From Pseudomonadota bacterium (GTDB lineage Bacteria > Pseudomonadota > Alphaproteobacteria > Rs-D84): DNA of 25,741 bases. The notes beneath the pieces were generated by a model. It was not told where the DNA came from and made no database searches. It was given only the letters and a program-made list of their open reading frames with translations. Both the position numbers and the translations under genes were made by a program. The stretch covers positions 1-25,741 of the forward strand of contig WQUT01000032.1 of assembly GCA_009781955.1 (NCBI GenBank), given 5' to 3'. Positions 7,113-13,905 of the stretch are shown here, one piece after another. Each line of letters begins with the position of its first letter. Position 1 is the stretch's first letter.

Positions 7113-7904
7113 TTAATCACTTATAATATTTTCAAACCAATCTATAATTTCTTTGCTTGGGTTGCTTATTACAAGTTCTTGCCATTGTCCTGTTTTTTGA
7201 AAATAATCATCTTTCCAACCTGGGGAACATACACTCGAAAATTCAGCATTTTTGAAAAAATTTGGCAAATCCCATTTAGAACGACTCATTCCGTTTTTAG
7301 TTAAAACACGCTTGTCTGCATATTTTAATGTTCCATATCGTCTATCTTTTGGGATGAACAACCAATTATTGTCATCTGTAGAAAATAAATTGTTTGGTAC
7401 GTCGCCTTTGGAATGCGGATGCCAAGGACAAGTTTGTGCTATATCCGCCGTTCCTTTTATCATATCCCCAACTTCCATAAAGCCGTAGATTATATGCTTG
7501 TCTGACCCGACAAATGCAAGCTTGCCGTTTTTTAACTCGGTTTGCCGAAACCAGCCAAAGAAAACAAACAGGTCACCAACGCTCACATTGAATTTTTTAA
7601 GGTGCGATAATGCGGCAGCCCGTTGACCGAATGCTGGCATCCAATCTACGGGACAATTATTTATACAATCGTTTCGTATATCGGGGTCAAGATGGCAAAA
7701 TTCAATATCAAAAGCAGGATTCAATTCTTTTATTATTTGTTCATAGGTTTTTCCATTATAAAAAATATCCGAAAATTTTCGCTCGCTATTTTTATCAGGA
7801 ATTGGCAACGATAAAAGAGTGCCATCTGGCAATATAGGATTTGGCATACCGCCCGCACTCGAATCGAAACCTTTGCGGCTTAAAATGATTTTTGTTTTAT
7901 TCAT
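7113..7904 (-). CDS. Nmad3-type protein (putative nucleotide modification associated domain 3)
   Basis: The N-terminus (KIILSRKGFDSSAGGMPNPILPDGTLLSLPIPD) matches what I recall of the Nmad3 family, defined computationally by association with DNA base-modification systems and usually found in phages and mobile islands; no reaction is established. Other conserved-looking parts are LDPDIR, the phrase GDLFVFFGWFR, HIIYGFMEVGD and a Cys/His cluster CPWHPHSKGD. The start at 7904 is preferred over the ATG at 7922 because the family begins just before KIILSRKG and a TATAAT-like run lies between the two. That gives 263 residues, the full domain. Base composition is markedly more AT-rich than the flanking genes, which suggests transfer. 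It is divergent from an HTH gene and flanked by palindromes. No methyltransferase or other modification enzyme is present in the island. Confidence 0.75.
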   Translation of the reverse strand: MNKTKIILSRKGFDSSAGGMPNPILPDGTLLSLPIPDKNSERKFSDIFYNGKTYEQIIKELNPAFDIEFCHLDPDIRNDCINNCPVDWMPAFGQRAAALSHLKKFNVSVGDLFVFFGWFRQTELKNGKLAFVGSDKHIIYGFMEVGDMIKGTADIAQTCPWHPHSKGDVPNNLFSTDDNNWLFIPKDRRYGTLKYADKRVLTKNGMSRSKWDLPNFFKNAEFSSVCSPGWKDDYFQKTGQWQELVISNPSKEIIDWFENIISD

Positions 7905-8013
7905 GGATAGATTATAAGTCATATGAATACAAAAATAAAGGCAATATGGTCGTAAATTATTCTACCACTATCGGCTTTTGTATGGGTTTCGGGGCAGCAG
8001 AGCATACGCATAA

Positions 8014-8049
8014 ATTATACTTGTCCTTTATAAAGGACAAGATTATAAT
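8014..8049. promoter_or_regulatory. Divergent promoter with embedded palindromic operator (palindrome copy 2)
   Basis: The 22-bp palindrome (8020-8041) contains TTGTCC at 8021-8026, which is 17 bp from TATAAT at 8044-8049: a well-formed rightward promoter for the HTH gene. On the minus strand the mirror TTGTCC (8040-8035) is 15 bp from TATAAT (8019-8014), a weaker leftward promoter towards the Nmad3 gene. A repressor on the palindrome would cover both -35 boxes. Binding by the adjacent HTH protein is inferred. Confidence 0.65.
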
Positions 8050-8074
8050 AACGATGTTAACATAGGATAACAAT

Positions 8075-8380
8075 ATGCGATTTTCACTTTTATCAAAGCC
8101 CAAAATCAAACGGGAAAATTTTATAAAAAATAAAGAAATAGATTCAAGGCTGATTACAGAGTTGTCCGCCGCACTTAATAATCTGGATATAGAGAAAATC
8201 AAATCAATATTGCGAGAACTGACGAAAACGAATCAAAGAATTTCAAGTGCTTTTGAAACTCTCGGGCTTTCCAAAAGCGGATTTTATAATATGCTGTCGC
8301 CAAATGGGAATCCGGAGTTTGTGACAATCCTTCGCTTGTTAAATCTTTTCGATATAAAACTCTCCGCTGAAGCAAGGTAG
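8075..8380 (+). CDS. HTH regulator resembling HI1420/HigA-type antitoxins
   Basis: A 101-residue protein with a basic N-terminus, a central helix (LITELSAALNNLDIEKIKSILREL) and a C-terminal HTH in which FETLGLSKSGFYNML is followed by SPNGNPEFVTILRLLNLFDIKL. The phrase SPxGNPxFxTxLxxL is characteristic of the putative addiction-module antidote family (HI1420-like). AGGA lies 7 nt before the ATG at 8075. The usual partner toxin, a small RelE/Gp49-like gene immediately upstream, is missing; instead the divergent neighbour is the Nmad3 gene. It probably autoregulates through the palindrome that overlaps its promoter. AT-rich composition matches its neighbour, not the flanking chromosome. Confidence 0.72.
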   Translation: MRFSLLSKPKIKRENFIKNKEIDSRLITELSAALNNLDIEKIKSILRELTKTNQRISSAFETLGLSKSGFYNMLSPNGNPEFVTILRLLNLFDIKLSAEAR

Positions 8381-8399
8381 TTAAATGCTACGATAATTG

Positions 8400-8428
8400 T
8401 TGTCCTTTATAAAGGACAAAGTTATATG
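8400..8428 (+). promoter_or_regulatory. Island palindrome, copy 3, with promoter-like spacing
   Basis: The perfect 20-bp palindrome TTGTCCTTTATAAAGGACAA occupies 8400-8419, 19 bp after the HTH stop. As in copy 2, TTGTCC (8400-8405) is 17 bp from a -10-like TATATG (8423-8428). No ORF follows in that direction before the island's right repeat, so any transcript would be non-coding or read into the antisense of the lpoB-like gene. Confidence 0.5.
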
Positions 8429-8442
8429 GGTGCAAAAAAAAG

Positions 8443-8466
8443 CTACATATACGCTACATAGGATTT
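8443..8466. repeat. Right boundary direct repeat of the AT-rich island
   Basis: This 24-bp segment (CTACATATACGCTACATA then GGATTT) matches 7012-7035 at 22 of 24 positions in the same orientation. The two copies bracket the Nmad3/HTH pair and the three palindromes, about 1.4 kb apart. They could be attachment-site remnants or recombinase-binding repeats. Confidence 0.65.
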
Positions 8467-8536
8467 TGGTGATTCCAAAAAACAACCCGAAAACCTAGTG
8501 TGTCTGCGGGTTATAGTTTTTGCGTGGAACTATTTT

Positions 8537-9184
8537 TTAGAATGTCGGGGCGTTGCGACCTTCCTTTAATATCGGCTTTTGATCTTCCCATACGGACAAA
8601 CCGGTATTTATATTCGTCAGCGACAGATGGAAATAATATTCCACGCGCTGCTTGGGCGCGCAGAGCCAGCATGTGTCCACGTCAATATTCCGCTGGATCA
8701 TCTTGCCGGTCAGAGACATGTTCGGCGCGACCAATGTTCCCTTGGCCGCGACGGTGCCGGCGGAAAATTCCGCATTCCCGCGGTTTGCGCGCACGACATG
8801 CGTGGTTTCGTCTTCCGCGGTCAGACCGGATTCGGTCGGCTGATTCTGCAGGCTGGTTGAAATCTGGGCCTTGCCGCTGCTCAGCAGCGTGGTGCGGATT
8901 TTCTTGACCAGAATGTCGGTGTCAAAACGCTGCATGGTGTCGTTGGTCACGCGGCCGATTGCAATCACCGGATTTTTTTGGCGCGACAGCGCGCCGCTGT
9001 CAATCATGCTTTGCGTCATTTGGCCCGCGACGTTTTCCCAATCGCGGAATTCCAACTGCATCGTATTGCGCATGTCGGCTACCTGGCCGCTGTCCGCCGT
9101 ATCAATCACCTGCGTCCCGCCGTTGCATCCCGCGATCGCGAACGCAACCGCAATGAACAGCGGATAATAAACCAATTTTTTCAT
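8537..9184 (-). CDS. lpoB: LpoB-like lipoprotein, penicillin-binding-protein activator
   Basis: LpoB is an outer-membrane lipoprotein that reaches through the periplasm to activate the peptidoglycan synthase PBP1b. The 215-residue product begins with a lipoprotein signal (lipobox AIAGC, Cys19) and AAGGAG is well placed before the ATG at 9184. The conserved part includes FRDWENVAGQMTQSMIDSG, PVIAIGRVTNDTMQRFDTDILVKKIRTTLL and the C-terminal LSLTNINTGLSVWEDQKPI, phrases typical of the LpoB family. The long disordered linker of E. coli LpoB is absent. A COG3014-like lipoprotein gene lies upstream on the same strand, an association also seen with LpoB-like genes in gammaproteobacteria. Activator function is inferred from family. 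Confidence 0.8.
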   Translation of the reverse strand: MKKLVYYPLFIAVAFAIAGCNGGTQVIDTADSGQVADMRNTMQLEFRDWENVAGQMTQSMIDSGALSRQKNPVIAIGRVTNDTMQRFDTDILVKKIRTTLLSSGKAQISTSLQNQPTESGLTAEDETTHVVRANRGNAEFSAGTVAAKGTLVAPNMSLTGKMIQRNIDVDTCWLCAPKQRVEYYFHLSLTNINTGLSVWEDQKPILKEGRNAPTF

Positions 9185-9211
9185 TTTCTTTCTCCTTTTT
9201 TATTTAACAAG

Positions 9212-9427
9212 GACTACCCCGGATTTCTTAAATTCGCCCGTCTTTGCTTCGCAAAGCCGAGGCGCATTAACGAAATCCGACCCTTCTGAGAAGGGTATTT
9301 GCGCACTCATAAATTTAAAATTTAAGAGCGCGTCATTCCCCTTCTTAGAAGGGGAGAAAATCTTGGCGACTCTTGTCCGCCGTAGCCTTGGCGAAGGCGG
9401 ATGTCGCCTTAGATTTTCGGGGTAGTC
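9212..9427. repeat. Large nested palindrome between the COG3014-like and lpoB-like genes
   Basis: The outer arms are GACTACCCCG (9212-9221) and CGGGGTAGTC (9418-9427). Nested inside are CTTTGC/GCAAAG (9242-9256), ACCCTTCTGAGAAGGGT (9280-9296), CCCCTTCTTAGAAGGGG (9338-9354), and a compound hairpin (9357-9417) whose AAAATCT-GGCGAC arm pairs with GTCGCC-AGATTTT around CCGCC/GGCGG. It fills nearly the whole intergenic gap and overlaps the stop codon of the upstream gene. Confidence 0.8.
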
Positions 9428-10664
9428 AAATTTTCATCACCTTCGGCCGGATATCGCCGCCCAAGAACCGAATGTATATCAAATCGTTGCCGGATGGGCC
9501 GACCTCTATCTTGCCTATAAATCTACCATCTGAGAATAATTTAATCAACCCTGAATTGTCTTTCCGGACGCGCAGGATATAAATCCGCTTGGGCAAGGTG
9601 ACCCAGCTGCGAACCTCTGCGCCCGTGCTGATGGCCGAATAAATGGCCGCGACGAATCCCGCCAAGGGCCCCAGCTGGTCGTTCGCGACGGATTGCAACG
9701 CCAGTTTGGAAACCGCGGACGCCAACGACCGCAGCGCTGCGTTGACCTGATACTCTGAAAACTCGGTCATAAACATTGCGTCCACGTCGGCCAACATGCG
9801 CGCGCCGTCAATCGCGGGCGGTGCGGGCAGGGCGATTGGCTTTGCCGCCGCGACGGACACTATGCGCGGCCCGTTGCCGGTCGGCACCGGCAGATCAATC
9901 CGCCATTCGGTGAGTTTGGGCGCGAATCCGGATTCTATAAAAATCCACGCGACGTCAACCGGCGCTTTGCGCGCATTCGCCGCATTCAGATCGGCGCGAA
10001 CGAATTCGTTGCCGGGCGTCATGCCGTCGGCGCGGGCCAGATATGTCCGCGCCGTCTCGTAATCGCCGTCGTTCAGGAAATATATTCCGGCCAGATACAT
10101 CAGCGCGGGATTCATTATGTCGCCGAAAACGCGCCAGTGCGAATTCTCTTCGTTCAATTGCGAAATCAAGCCGTCCTGGCCCCTGACCGGCTCTCCATTG
10201 CGGCGATCGGATATTAATGACGCGAATTCGCGGCTCATTTCCTGTTGCCGCGCATAGGATTGATTTATGATAACGCGCGCGTCATCCATGCGCCCCAACG
10301 CGATCGCATCCCATAATTGGTAATAGGAAATGAACAGCCCGTCCATAAAGTAAGGCTTGTATCGCCCCGCCATCTGGCTGGACAGGGCCTTTGCAACCTC
10401 GCCGAAAAACGACGCGCTCTGCGCGCCGGCCAGGCGCTTGTTTATATCTTCCAGCGCGGCGTCCGATTCGGCAAAGTTGCCGGCCTGGAACAGCGCGTTG
10501 CCGCGCAGCAACGGATCCAGATTGCGGTCGCCTATCTTTTGATTATCGTAATTGCCGGCCGCGAATTCGCCGCGCACTGTATCCAGCCGCGTTTCCATAG
10601 TCTGGGCGCAGGCGGAAACAAAGAGCAAAGAGCAAATCGCAAATAGCAGCCACAGTTTTTTCAT
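9426..10664 (-). CDS. COG3014-like lipoprotein with TPR-like N-terminal half
   Basis: A 412-residue lipoprotein. The start at 10664 gives a lipoprotein signal MKKLWLLFAICSLLFVSAC (Cys19); the upstream ATG at 10682 would place the -10 box inside the gene. The first 200 residues are helical and TPR-like (GNALFQAGNFAESDAALEDINKRL, YLAGIYFLNDGDYETARTYLARA); the C-terminal half has DVAWIFIESGFAPKLTEWRIDLPVP and a final beta-rich segment. This resembles the COG3014 family, which often neighbours LpoB-like genes and may share a role in peptidoglycan synthesis; no activity is known to me. The codons of LLFAICSLLFV come from tandem TCTTTGC/GATTTGC heptamers (about 10617-10648 on the other strand). It shares orientation with lpoB, separated by a 241-bp palindromic gap. 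Confidence 0.65.
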   Translation of the reverse strand: MKKLWLLFAICSLLFVSACAQTMETRLDTVRGEFAAGNYDNQKIGDRNLDPLLRGNALFQAGNFAESDAALEDINKRLAGAQSASFFGEVAKALSSQMAGRYKPYFMDGLFISYYQLWDAIALGRMDDARVIINQSYARQQEMSREFASLISDRRNGEPVRGQDGLISQLNEENSHWRVFGDIMNPALMYLAGIYFLNDGDYETARTYLARADGMTPGNEFVRADLNAANARKAPVDVAWIFIESGFAPKLTEWRIDLPVPTGNGPRIVSVAAAKPIALPAPPAIDGARMLADVDAMFMTEFSEYQVNAALRSLASAVSKLALQSVANDQLGPLAGFVAAIYSAISTGAEVRSWVTLPKRIYILRVRKDNSGLIKLFSDGRFIGKIEVGPSGNDLIYIRFLGGDIRPKVMKI

Positions 10665-10670
10665 GCGACG

Positions 10671-10698
10671 ATTATAAAACATAAATTTCCAATCTCAA
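10671..10698 (-). promoter_or_regulatory. Promoter of the COG3014-like gene, start site at the ATG
   Basis: On the minus strand TTGAGA (10698-10693) is 16 bp from TATAAT (10676-10671). The predicted start site at about 10664 coincides with the ATG, and there is no Shine-Dalgarno sequence, which points to a leaderless message. Confidence 0.65.
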
Positions 10699-10727
10699 AC
10701 GGGAAAATATATCCACTTTTAACCTAA

Positions 10728-10873
10728 ACGGCTCTCTAACGAGAGCCGTCATACTCGCGCAGGCGAGTATCCACTGCCGCGCAGCGTTTGTTATGCCTGC
10801 GGCGCAATGTATCCCCGCTTTCCCCACCCACCGCAATCAAAAAAGATTGCGACGGGGCCCGGGTCGCGGGGAT
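10728..10873. repeat. Cluster of palindromes upstream of the small RNA
   Basis: In order: ACGGCTCTC/GAGAGCCGT (10728-10749); ATACTCGC/GCGAGTAT around GCAG (about 10751-10770); a looser GC-rich pair near 10775-10805; and ATCCCCGC (10811-10818) / GCGGGGAT (10866-10873) enclosing CGCAATC/GATTGCG (10832-10851) and a GGGGCCCGG core. With the ncRNA that follows it accounts for the gap between the COG3014-like gene and the small ORF at 11185. No protein gene is visible. Confidence 0.7.
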
Positions 10874-10906
10874 GACGCGCCCAAAGGGCTCGTTTATGAT
10901 TCCCGC

Positions 10907-10934
10907 TTGTTTTTATAGGATAATAAGCTATAAT
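10907..10934 (+). promoter_or_regulatory. Promoter of the structured RNA
   Basis: TTGTTT (10907-10912), 16 bp, TATAAT (10929-10934). Expected start site near 10941. Confidence 0.6.
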
Positions 10935-10940
10935 ATTTAT

Positions 10941-11104
10941 GACATTCGGGAGTTCCGGTGTTGGGGAGTAGAAACCCGTTACAAGTTCGTCGTTTAGACG
11001 AAAACCTTCTGCCTTGGCAGGAGGCCGCCGAATACTGAATAAGGCGGGCTATTCTTGTAGTAGTTTCTAACCTCCTGCCACCTTTTTTCAAAAGGTGGTT
11101 TTTT
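10941..11104 (+). ncRNA. Structured RNA of unassigned family (about 164 nt)
   Basis: A promoter, a compactly folded segment and a terminator define this transcript; no ORF with a ribosome binding site lies inside. A closing helix pairs TAGAAAC (10969-10975) with GTTTCTA (11063-11069) and TACAAG (10980-10985) with CTTGTA (11054-11059). It encloses three hairpins: TTCGTC/GACGAA (10986-11002), CCTTCTGCC/GGCAGGAGG (11005-11024) and CCGCC/GGCGG (11025-11047). GGCAGGAGG can alternatively pair perfectly with CCTCCTGCC at 11071-11079, next to the terminator, which would allow a switch. GGGGAGTAG (10963-10971) recalls the yybP-ykoY manganese riboswitch, but no manganese transporter follows. It lacks the SRP RNA core motif. 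It could be a riboswitch, an attenuator of the downstream small ORF, or a free small RNA. Confidence 0.6.
11078..11104 (+). terminator. Rho-independent terminator of the structured RNA
   Basis: CCACCTTTT (11078-11086), loop TTC, AAAAGGTGG (11090-11098), then six T (11099-11104). Confidence 0.9.
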
Positions 11105-11113
11105 CATAGTTTT

Positions 11114-11142
11114 GTAGGGGCCCGGTAATTATTTGCCCCCAC
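11114..11142. repeat. GGGGCCCGG palindromic element
   Basis: GTAGGGGC (11114-11121) pairs with GCCCCCAC (about 11135-11142), with CCGGTAATTATTT between. It resembles the larger element at 23449-23513, which has the same TAGGGGC, AATTATT and TTTGCCCC words. Confidence 0.55.
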
Positions 11143-11184
11143 GATACGCAAAAAACAAAAAGGAGAGAGGTATGGTTGAAAATT

Positions 11185-11349
11185 ATGGATGACGAGAATA
11201 TGAACCGGGTGGCGCAAAGATTCATAAAGAAATATCTTTATGAATGCGCCAGAAGAAATAACAGGTTAAAACAGCAAACGAAAGAATTTGAAACTCTAAA
11301 GAAGCAAAAATCTGAGCCCGCAAAAAACCAAATCATTTTTATCCGTTAG
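11185..11349 (+). CDS. Small hypothetical basic protein (54 aa)
   Basis: An open frame from ATG 11185 to TAG 11349 encodes a charged, helical peptide beginning MDDENMNRVAQRFIKKYLYE and rich in Lys, Arg, Gln and Asn. A strong purine-rich site, AGGAGAGAGG (11161-11170), precedes an earlier ATG at 11172 that opens a six-codon mini-ORF whose TGA (11190-11192) overlaps the start of this frame. Ribosomes could therefore reach this ORF by reinitiation or coupling. It lies just after the structured RNA and terminator, so it may be the gene that RNA controls. I do not recognise the protein; it has no Cys cluster or signal peptide. Confidence 0.45.
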   Translation: MDDENMNRVAQRFIKKYLYECARRNNRLKQQTKEFETLKKQKSEPAKNQIIFIR

Positions 11350-11355
11350 GCCGGC

Positions 11356-11417
11356 TTGCGCGCGAAAAAGGGGCTTCGTGTATGTTCAATACACGTCAGC
11401 CCCTTTTTCGCGCGCAA
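11356..11417. repeat. 62-bp long hairpin between the small ORF and infB
   Basis: A perfect 20-bp stem (11356-11375 with 11398-11417; TTGCGCGCGAAAAAGGGGCT and its complement) is topped by CGTGTAT/ATACACG with a short loop. It lies between converging genes. No T run follows the base of the stem on either strand, so it is not a classic intrinsic terminator, although it may stall polymerase or protect RNA ends. Confidence 0.85.
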
Positions 11418-11436
11418 TGCGGTTCGGACGGAAAAA

Positions 11437-13809
11437 TCACAATGTCGCTTTGATATTTTCCACTTCATAGCATTCTATGCGGTCGCCTTCTCTCAGATCG
11501 TTGTATTTATCAAACGACATTCCGAATTCGGCGCCATTGGCCGCTTCCTTCACTTCGTTCTTTTCGCGCTTCATCATTCCGATTTTTCCGTCATACAGCA
11601 CGACGTTGTCGCGCAGCAGCCGCACCAGCGCATCTTTTTTAATAACGCCCTCGGTCACCCTGCAACCCGCGACCCTGACGCCCTTGCCCACTGTGAACAG
11701 CGCGATAACCTCGGCATATCCTATAAACTTCTCGGTGCGCTCTGGCGCCAGCTTGCCGGTCAGTATATCGCGCAACTCGTCCGTAATGCGATACACGACG
11801 GAATAATAGCGTATCTCAACGCCCAACGTCCGCGCCAAATCGCGCGACGCGGCGTCCGCGCGAACGTCAAACGCGACTATCAGCGCCCCGCTCGCCGCGG
11901 CCAGCCGCACGTCGCCTTCTGTAATCTGTCCGACGCCGGACGACAGCAATTCTATGCCGGCCTTGTCCGACGTAACGCCGCGCAGCATGTCGCGTATGGC
12001 CTCTACGCTGCCCTGGACGTCGGCCTTTAAGACAATGGGCAGCATCAGTTTTTTCGTCTCGTCCCGACGCGCGAACAATTCTTCCAGCGAAGAACGCTTC
12101 ACCGCGTTCTGGCGATCGCGCTCTTTCTGGACGCGGTATGCGACGACGGCGCGCGCTTGGGCCTCTGTCTCCAGCCCGCGCAATTCGTCCCCCGCGTTCG
12201 GCACGGATTCAAGGCCGAGTATAACCGCCGGCTGGCCGGGTTTCACATCTTTCACCCTTTCGCCGAACGAATTGATCAGTCCGCGCACGCGGCCGACCGT
12301 TTCGCCGGCCACGAACACATCGCCGACCTTTAATGTTCCCTGCTGCATCAGTATCGTCGCCGTGGGCCCCAGGCCTTTCTCTTGCCGGGCCTCTATGACC
12401 GCGGCCTTGGCCGGCATATTCGGATCGGCGCGCAAATCCATCATTTCCGCTTGCAGCAAAATGGCGTCTTCCAGTTTGTCCAGCCCGATTTTCTTGGTGG
12501 CCGATATTTCAACGGCCATGACGTCGCCGCCCATATCCTCTACCTGAACCTCTTGCTGCAACAGGTCGGTTTTTACCTTTTGCGGATTGGCGTCCGGCAA
12601 ATCAATTTTGTTAATCGCGACTATGAACGGAACGTGCGCCGCGCGGATGTGATTGATGGCCTCTATGGTTTGCGGCATTATGGAATCGTTCGCGGCGACG
12701 ACCAGGACGACGATGTCCGCCACCTGCGCGCCGCGGGCGCGCATGGCCGAAAAAGTCTCGTGCCCCGGGGTGTCCAGGAATGTTATGGTTTTTCCAGATT
12801 TGGTTTTTACCTCATACGCGGCGATATGCTGGGTAATTCCGCCGGCCTCGCCCGCCACGACGTTCGCATCGCGGAAAGCGTCCAGCAAAGATGTTTTTCC
12901 ATGGTCAACGTGCCCGACGACGGTAACGACCGGCAGCCTGGGTTGTAAATTATCAGGATTGGGCGTGCGGTTCAGCAAATCCGCATACGGCGCCGTGACA
13001 ACGCGCTTGACGGCCGCGCCGAATTCCGTCGCGATTAATTCGGCGGTGTCGGCGTCCAGCGTCTGGTTCTGGGACGCCATCATTCCCATGTCCATCAGTT
13101 TCTTGATAACCGCGCCGACCTTTTCGGCCAACGCCGCGGCCAAATCTTTTACGGATATGGAATCGCCCAGGACGACTTCGCGCGCGACTTTCTCGGTCGG
13201 TTTAAACATGGCGCGCGCTTTCTCGCGGAAACGCTTTAACGACGCCTCGGACCGCCGGCGCGCGGCCCCGCGGATTTCCAATCCCTCTTCGTCCCCTTCA
13301 CCGCCGGGCATGACTATGTCGCGGATGGAAATGCGGCCCTTGGAAAAATCTTTCTGGGCGTTTCCTTTCTTCTTTTTTCCTTTCTCGCGCTCTTCCTCGT
13401 GGCGCGCGGCGCCCGCGGGACGCGCGGCGGCGGCGCCAAAGCCCGCGGGTTTCGGGCGGGATTCGTCTTCTTTTTCCAGCTCGCCCGCCTCTGACTTGGC
13501 CCGCAATTGCTCTTTCACGCCCTCGTAAGCCTCTTTCTCGGCGGCGATTTCGGCATCCCGGCGCGCGCGCAACGCGTCTTCCTCGGCCGCCGCCTTGGCG
13601 CGTTCGGCCTCGCGGAGGCGGGCGGCTTCCAAAACTTTTTGCAGCTTTTCGTCGGCCGCGGTCTTGACCACGGGGGATTTCGGCTCGTCCCGCATTTCGC
13701 GCGCGCCGGGCAGCATAACCTTGCGCCGTCTTTCCACGGAAATCACGGCGCCCTTCATGCTCTGCACCGCGTCCTTGTCCACCGATTTTTTAAGCGTCAA
13801 TGTTGCCAT
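11437..13809 (-). CDS. infB: Translation initiation factor IF-2
   Basis: IF-2 is the GTPase that places initiator tRNA on the 30S subunit. The 790-residue product has a charged N-terminal region (about 1-200, Lys/Glu/Ala-rich coiled-coil-like), the IF2_N-type module around [25 protein letters not shown], then the G domain with GHVDHGKT (about 297-304), DTPGHETF and NKIDLPDA, followed by domains II to IV ending in [22 protein letters not shown]. Length is usual for alphaproteobacteria, and all G motifs are intact. GGAG lies 8 nt before the ATG at 13809. It follows nusA by about 90 bp filled with an inverted repeat element. ylxR, normally between nusA and infB, is missing, and rbfA does not follow. 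Confidence 0.98.
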   Translation of the reverse strand: MATLTLKKSVDKDAVQSMKGAVISVERRRKVMLPGAREMRDEPKSPVVKTAADEKLQKVLEAARLREAERAKAAAEEDALRARRDAEIAAEKEAYEGVKEQLRAKSEAGELEKEDESRPKPAGFGAAAARPAGAARHEEEREKGKKKKGNAQKDFSKGRISIRDIVMPGGEGDEEGLEIRGAARRRSEASLKRFREKARAMFKPTEKVAREVVLGDSISVKDLAAALAEKVGAVIKKLMDMGMMASQNQTLDADTAELIATEFGAAVKRVVTAPYADLLNRTPNPDNLQPRLPVVTVVGHVDHGKTSLLDAFRDANVVAGEAGGITQHIAAYEVKTKSGKTITFLDTPGHETFSAMRARGAQVADIVVLVVAANDSIMPQTIEAINHIRAAHVPFIVAINKIDLPDANPQKVKTDLLQQEVQVEDMGGDVMAVEISATKKIGLDKLEDAILLQAEMMDLRADPNMPAKAAVIEARQEKGLGPTATILMQQGTLKVGDVFVAGETVGRVRGLINSFGERVKDVKPGQPAVILGLESVPNAGDELRGLETEAQARAVVAYRVQKERDRQNAVKRSSLEELFARRDETKKLMLPIVLKADVQGSVEAIRDMLRGVTSDKAGIELLSSGVGQITEGDVRLAAASGALIVAFDVRADAASRDLARTLGVEIRYYSVVYRITDELRDILTGKLAPERTEKFIGYAEVIALFTVGKGVRVAGCRVTEGVIKKDALVRLLRDNVVLYDGKIGMMKREKNEVKEAANGAEFGMSFDKYNDLREGDRIECYEVENIKATL

Positions 13810-13832
13810 TCTATTTGCTCCTTCGTCGCAAA

Positions 13833-13905
13833 TCGTGCTCGTGGCTCGTGTTCGTTGTTCGTGATTAAATATAAATCACAAGCACGAGCCACGAGCACGA
13901 ATCAC
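13833..13905. repeat. CTCGTGG-type inverted element between nusA and infB
   Basis: The left arm (about 13833-13862) has CGTGCTCGTGGCTCGTGTTCG. The right arm (about 13876-13905) has the inverted words, CACAAGCACGAGCCACGAGC and on. The 14-bp spacer is AT-rich. The nusA stop codon lies in the right arm. It would form a long hairpin in the nusA-infB transcript. Confidence 0.8.

Noticed and set aside
7957..8202. An 81-codon minus-strand frame between the Nmad3 and HTH genes
   Set aside because: It overlaps the HTH gene in antisense and crosses the promoter/operator; no ribosome binding site.
7085..8419. The TTGTCCTTTATAAAGGACAA palindromes as terminators
   Set aside because: They have no loop, few GC pairs and no T run, and one lies upstream of genes at promoter distance.
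7012..8466. Integration of the island at a tRNA gene
   Set aside because: No tRNA or tRNA fragment is visible near either boundary.
10941..11104. SRP RNA, tmRNA or 6S RNA
   Set aside because: No SRP apical GGAAGCAG-type motif, too short for tmRNA and no tRNA-like ends; the multi-hairpin fold does not give the single open rod of 6S RNA. A yybP-ykoY riboswitch was considered because of GGGGAGTAG but not called, since no manganese-related gene follows.
12653..13528. Long plus-strand open frame inside infB
   Set aside because: Antisense to an unmistakable IF-2 with all G motifs; low-complexity Ser/Ala/Arg translation.
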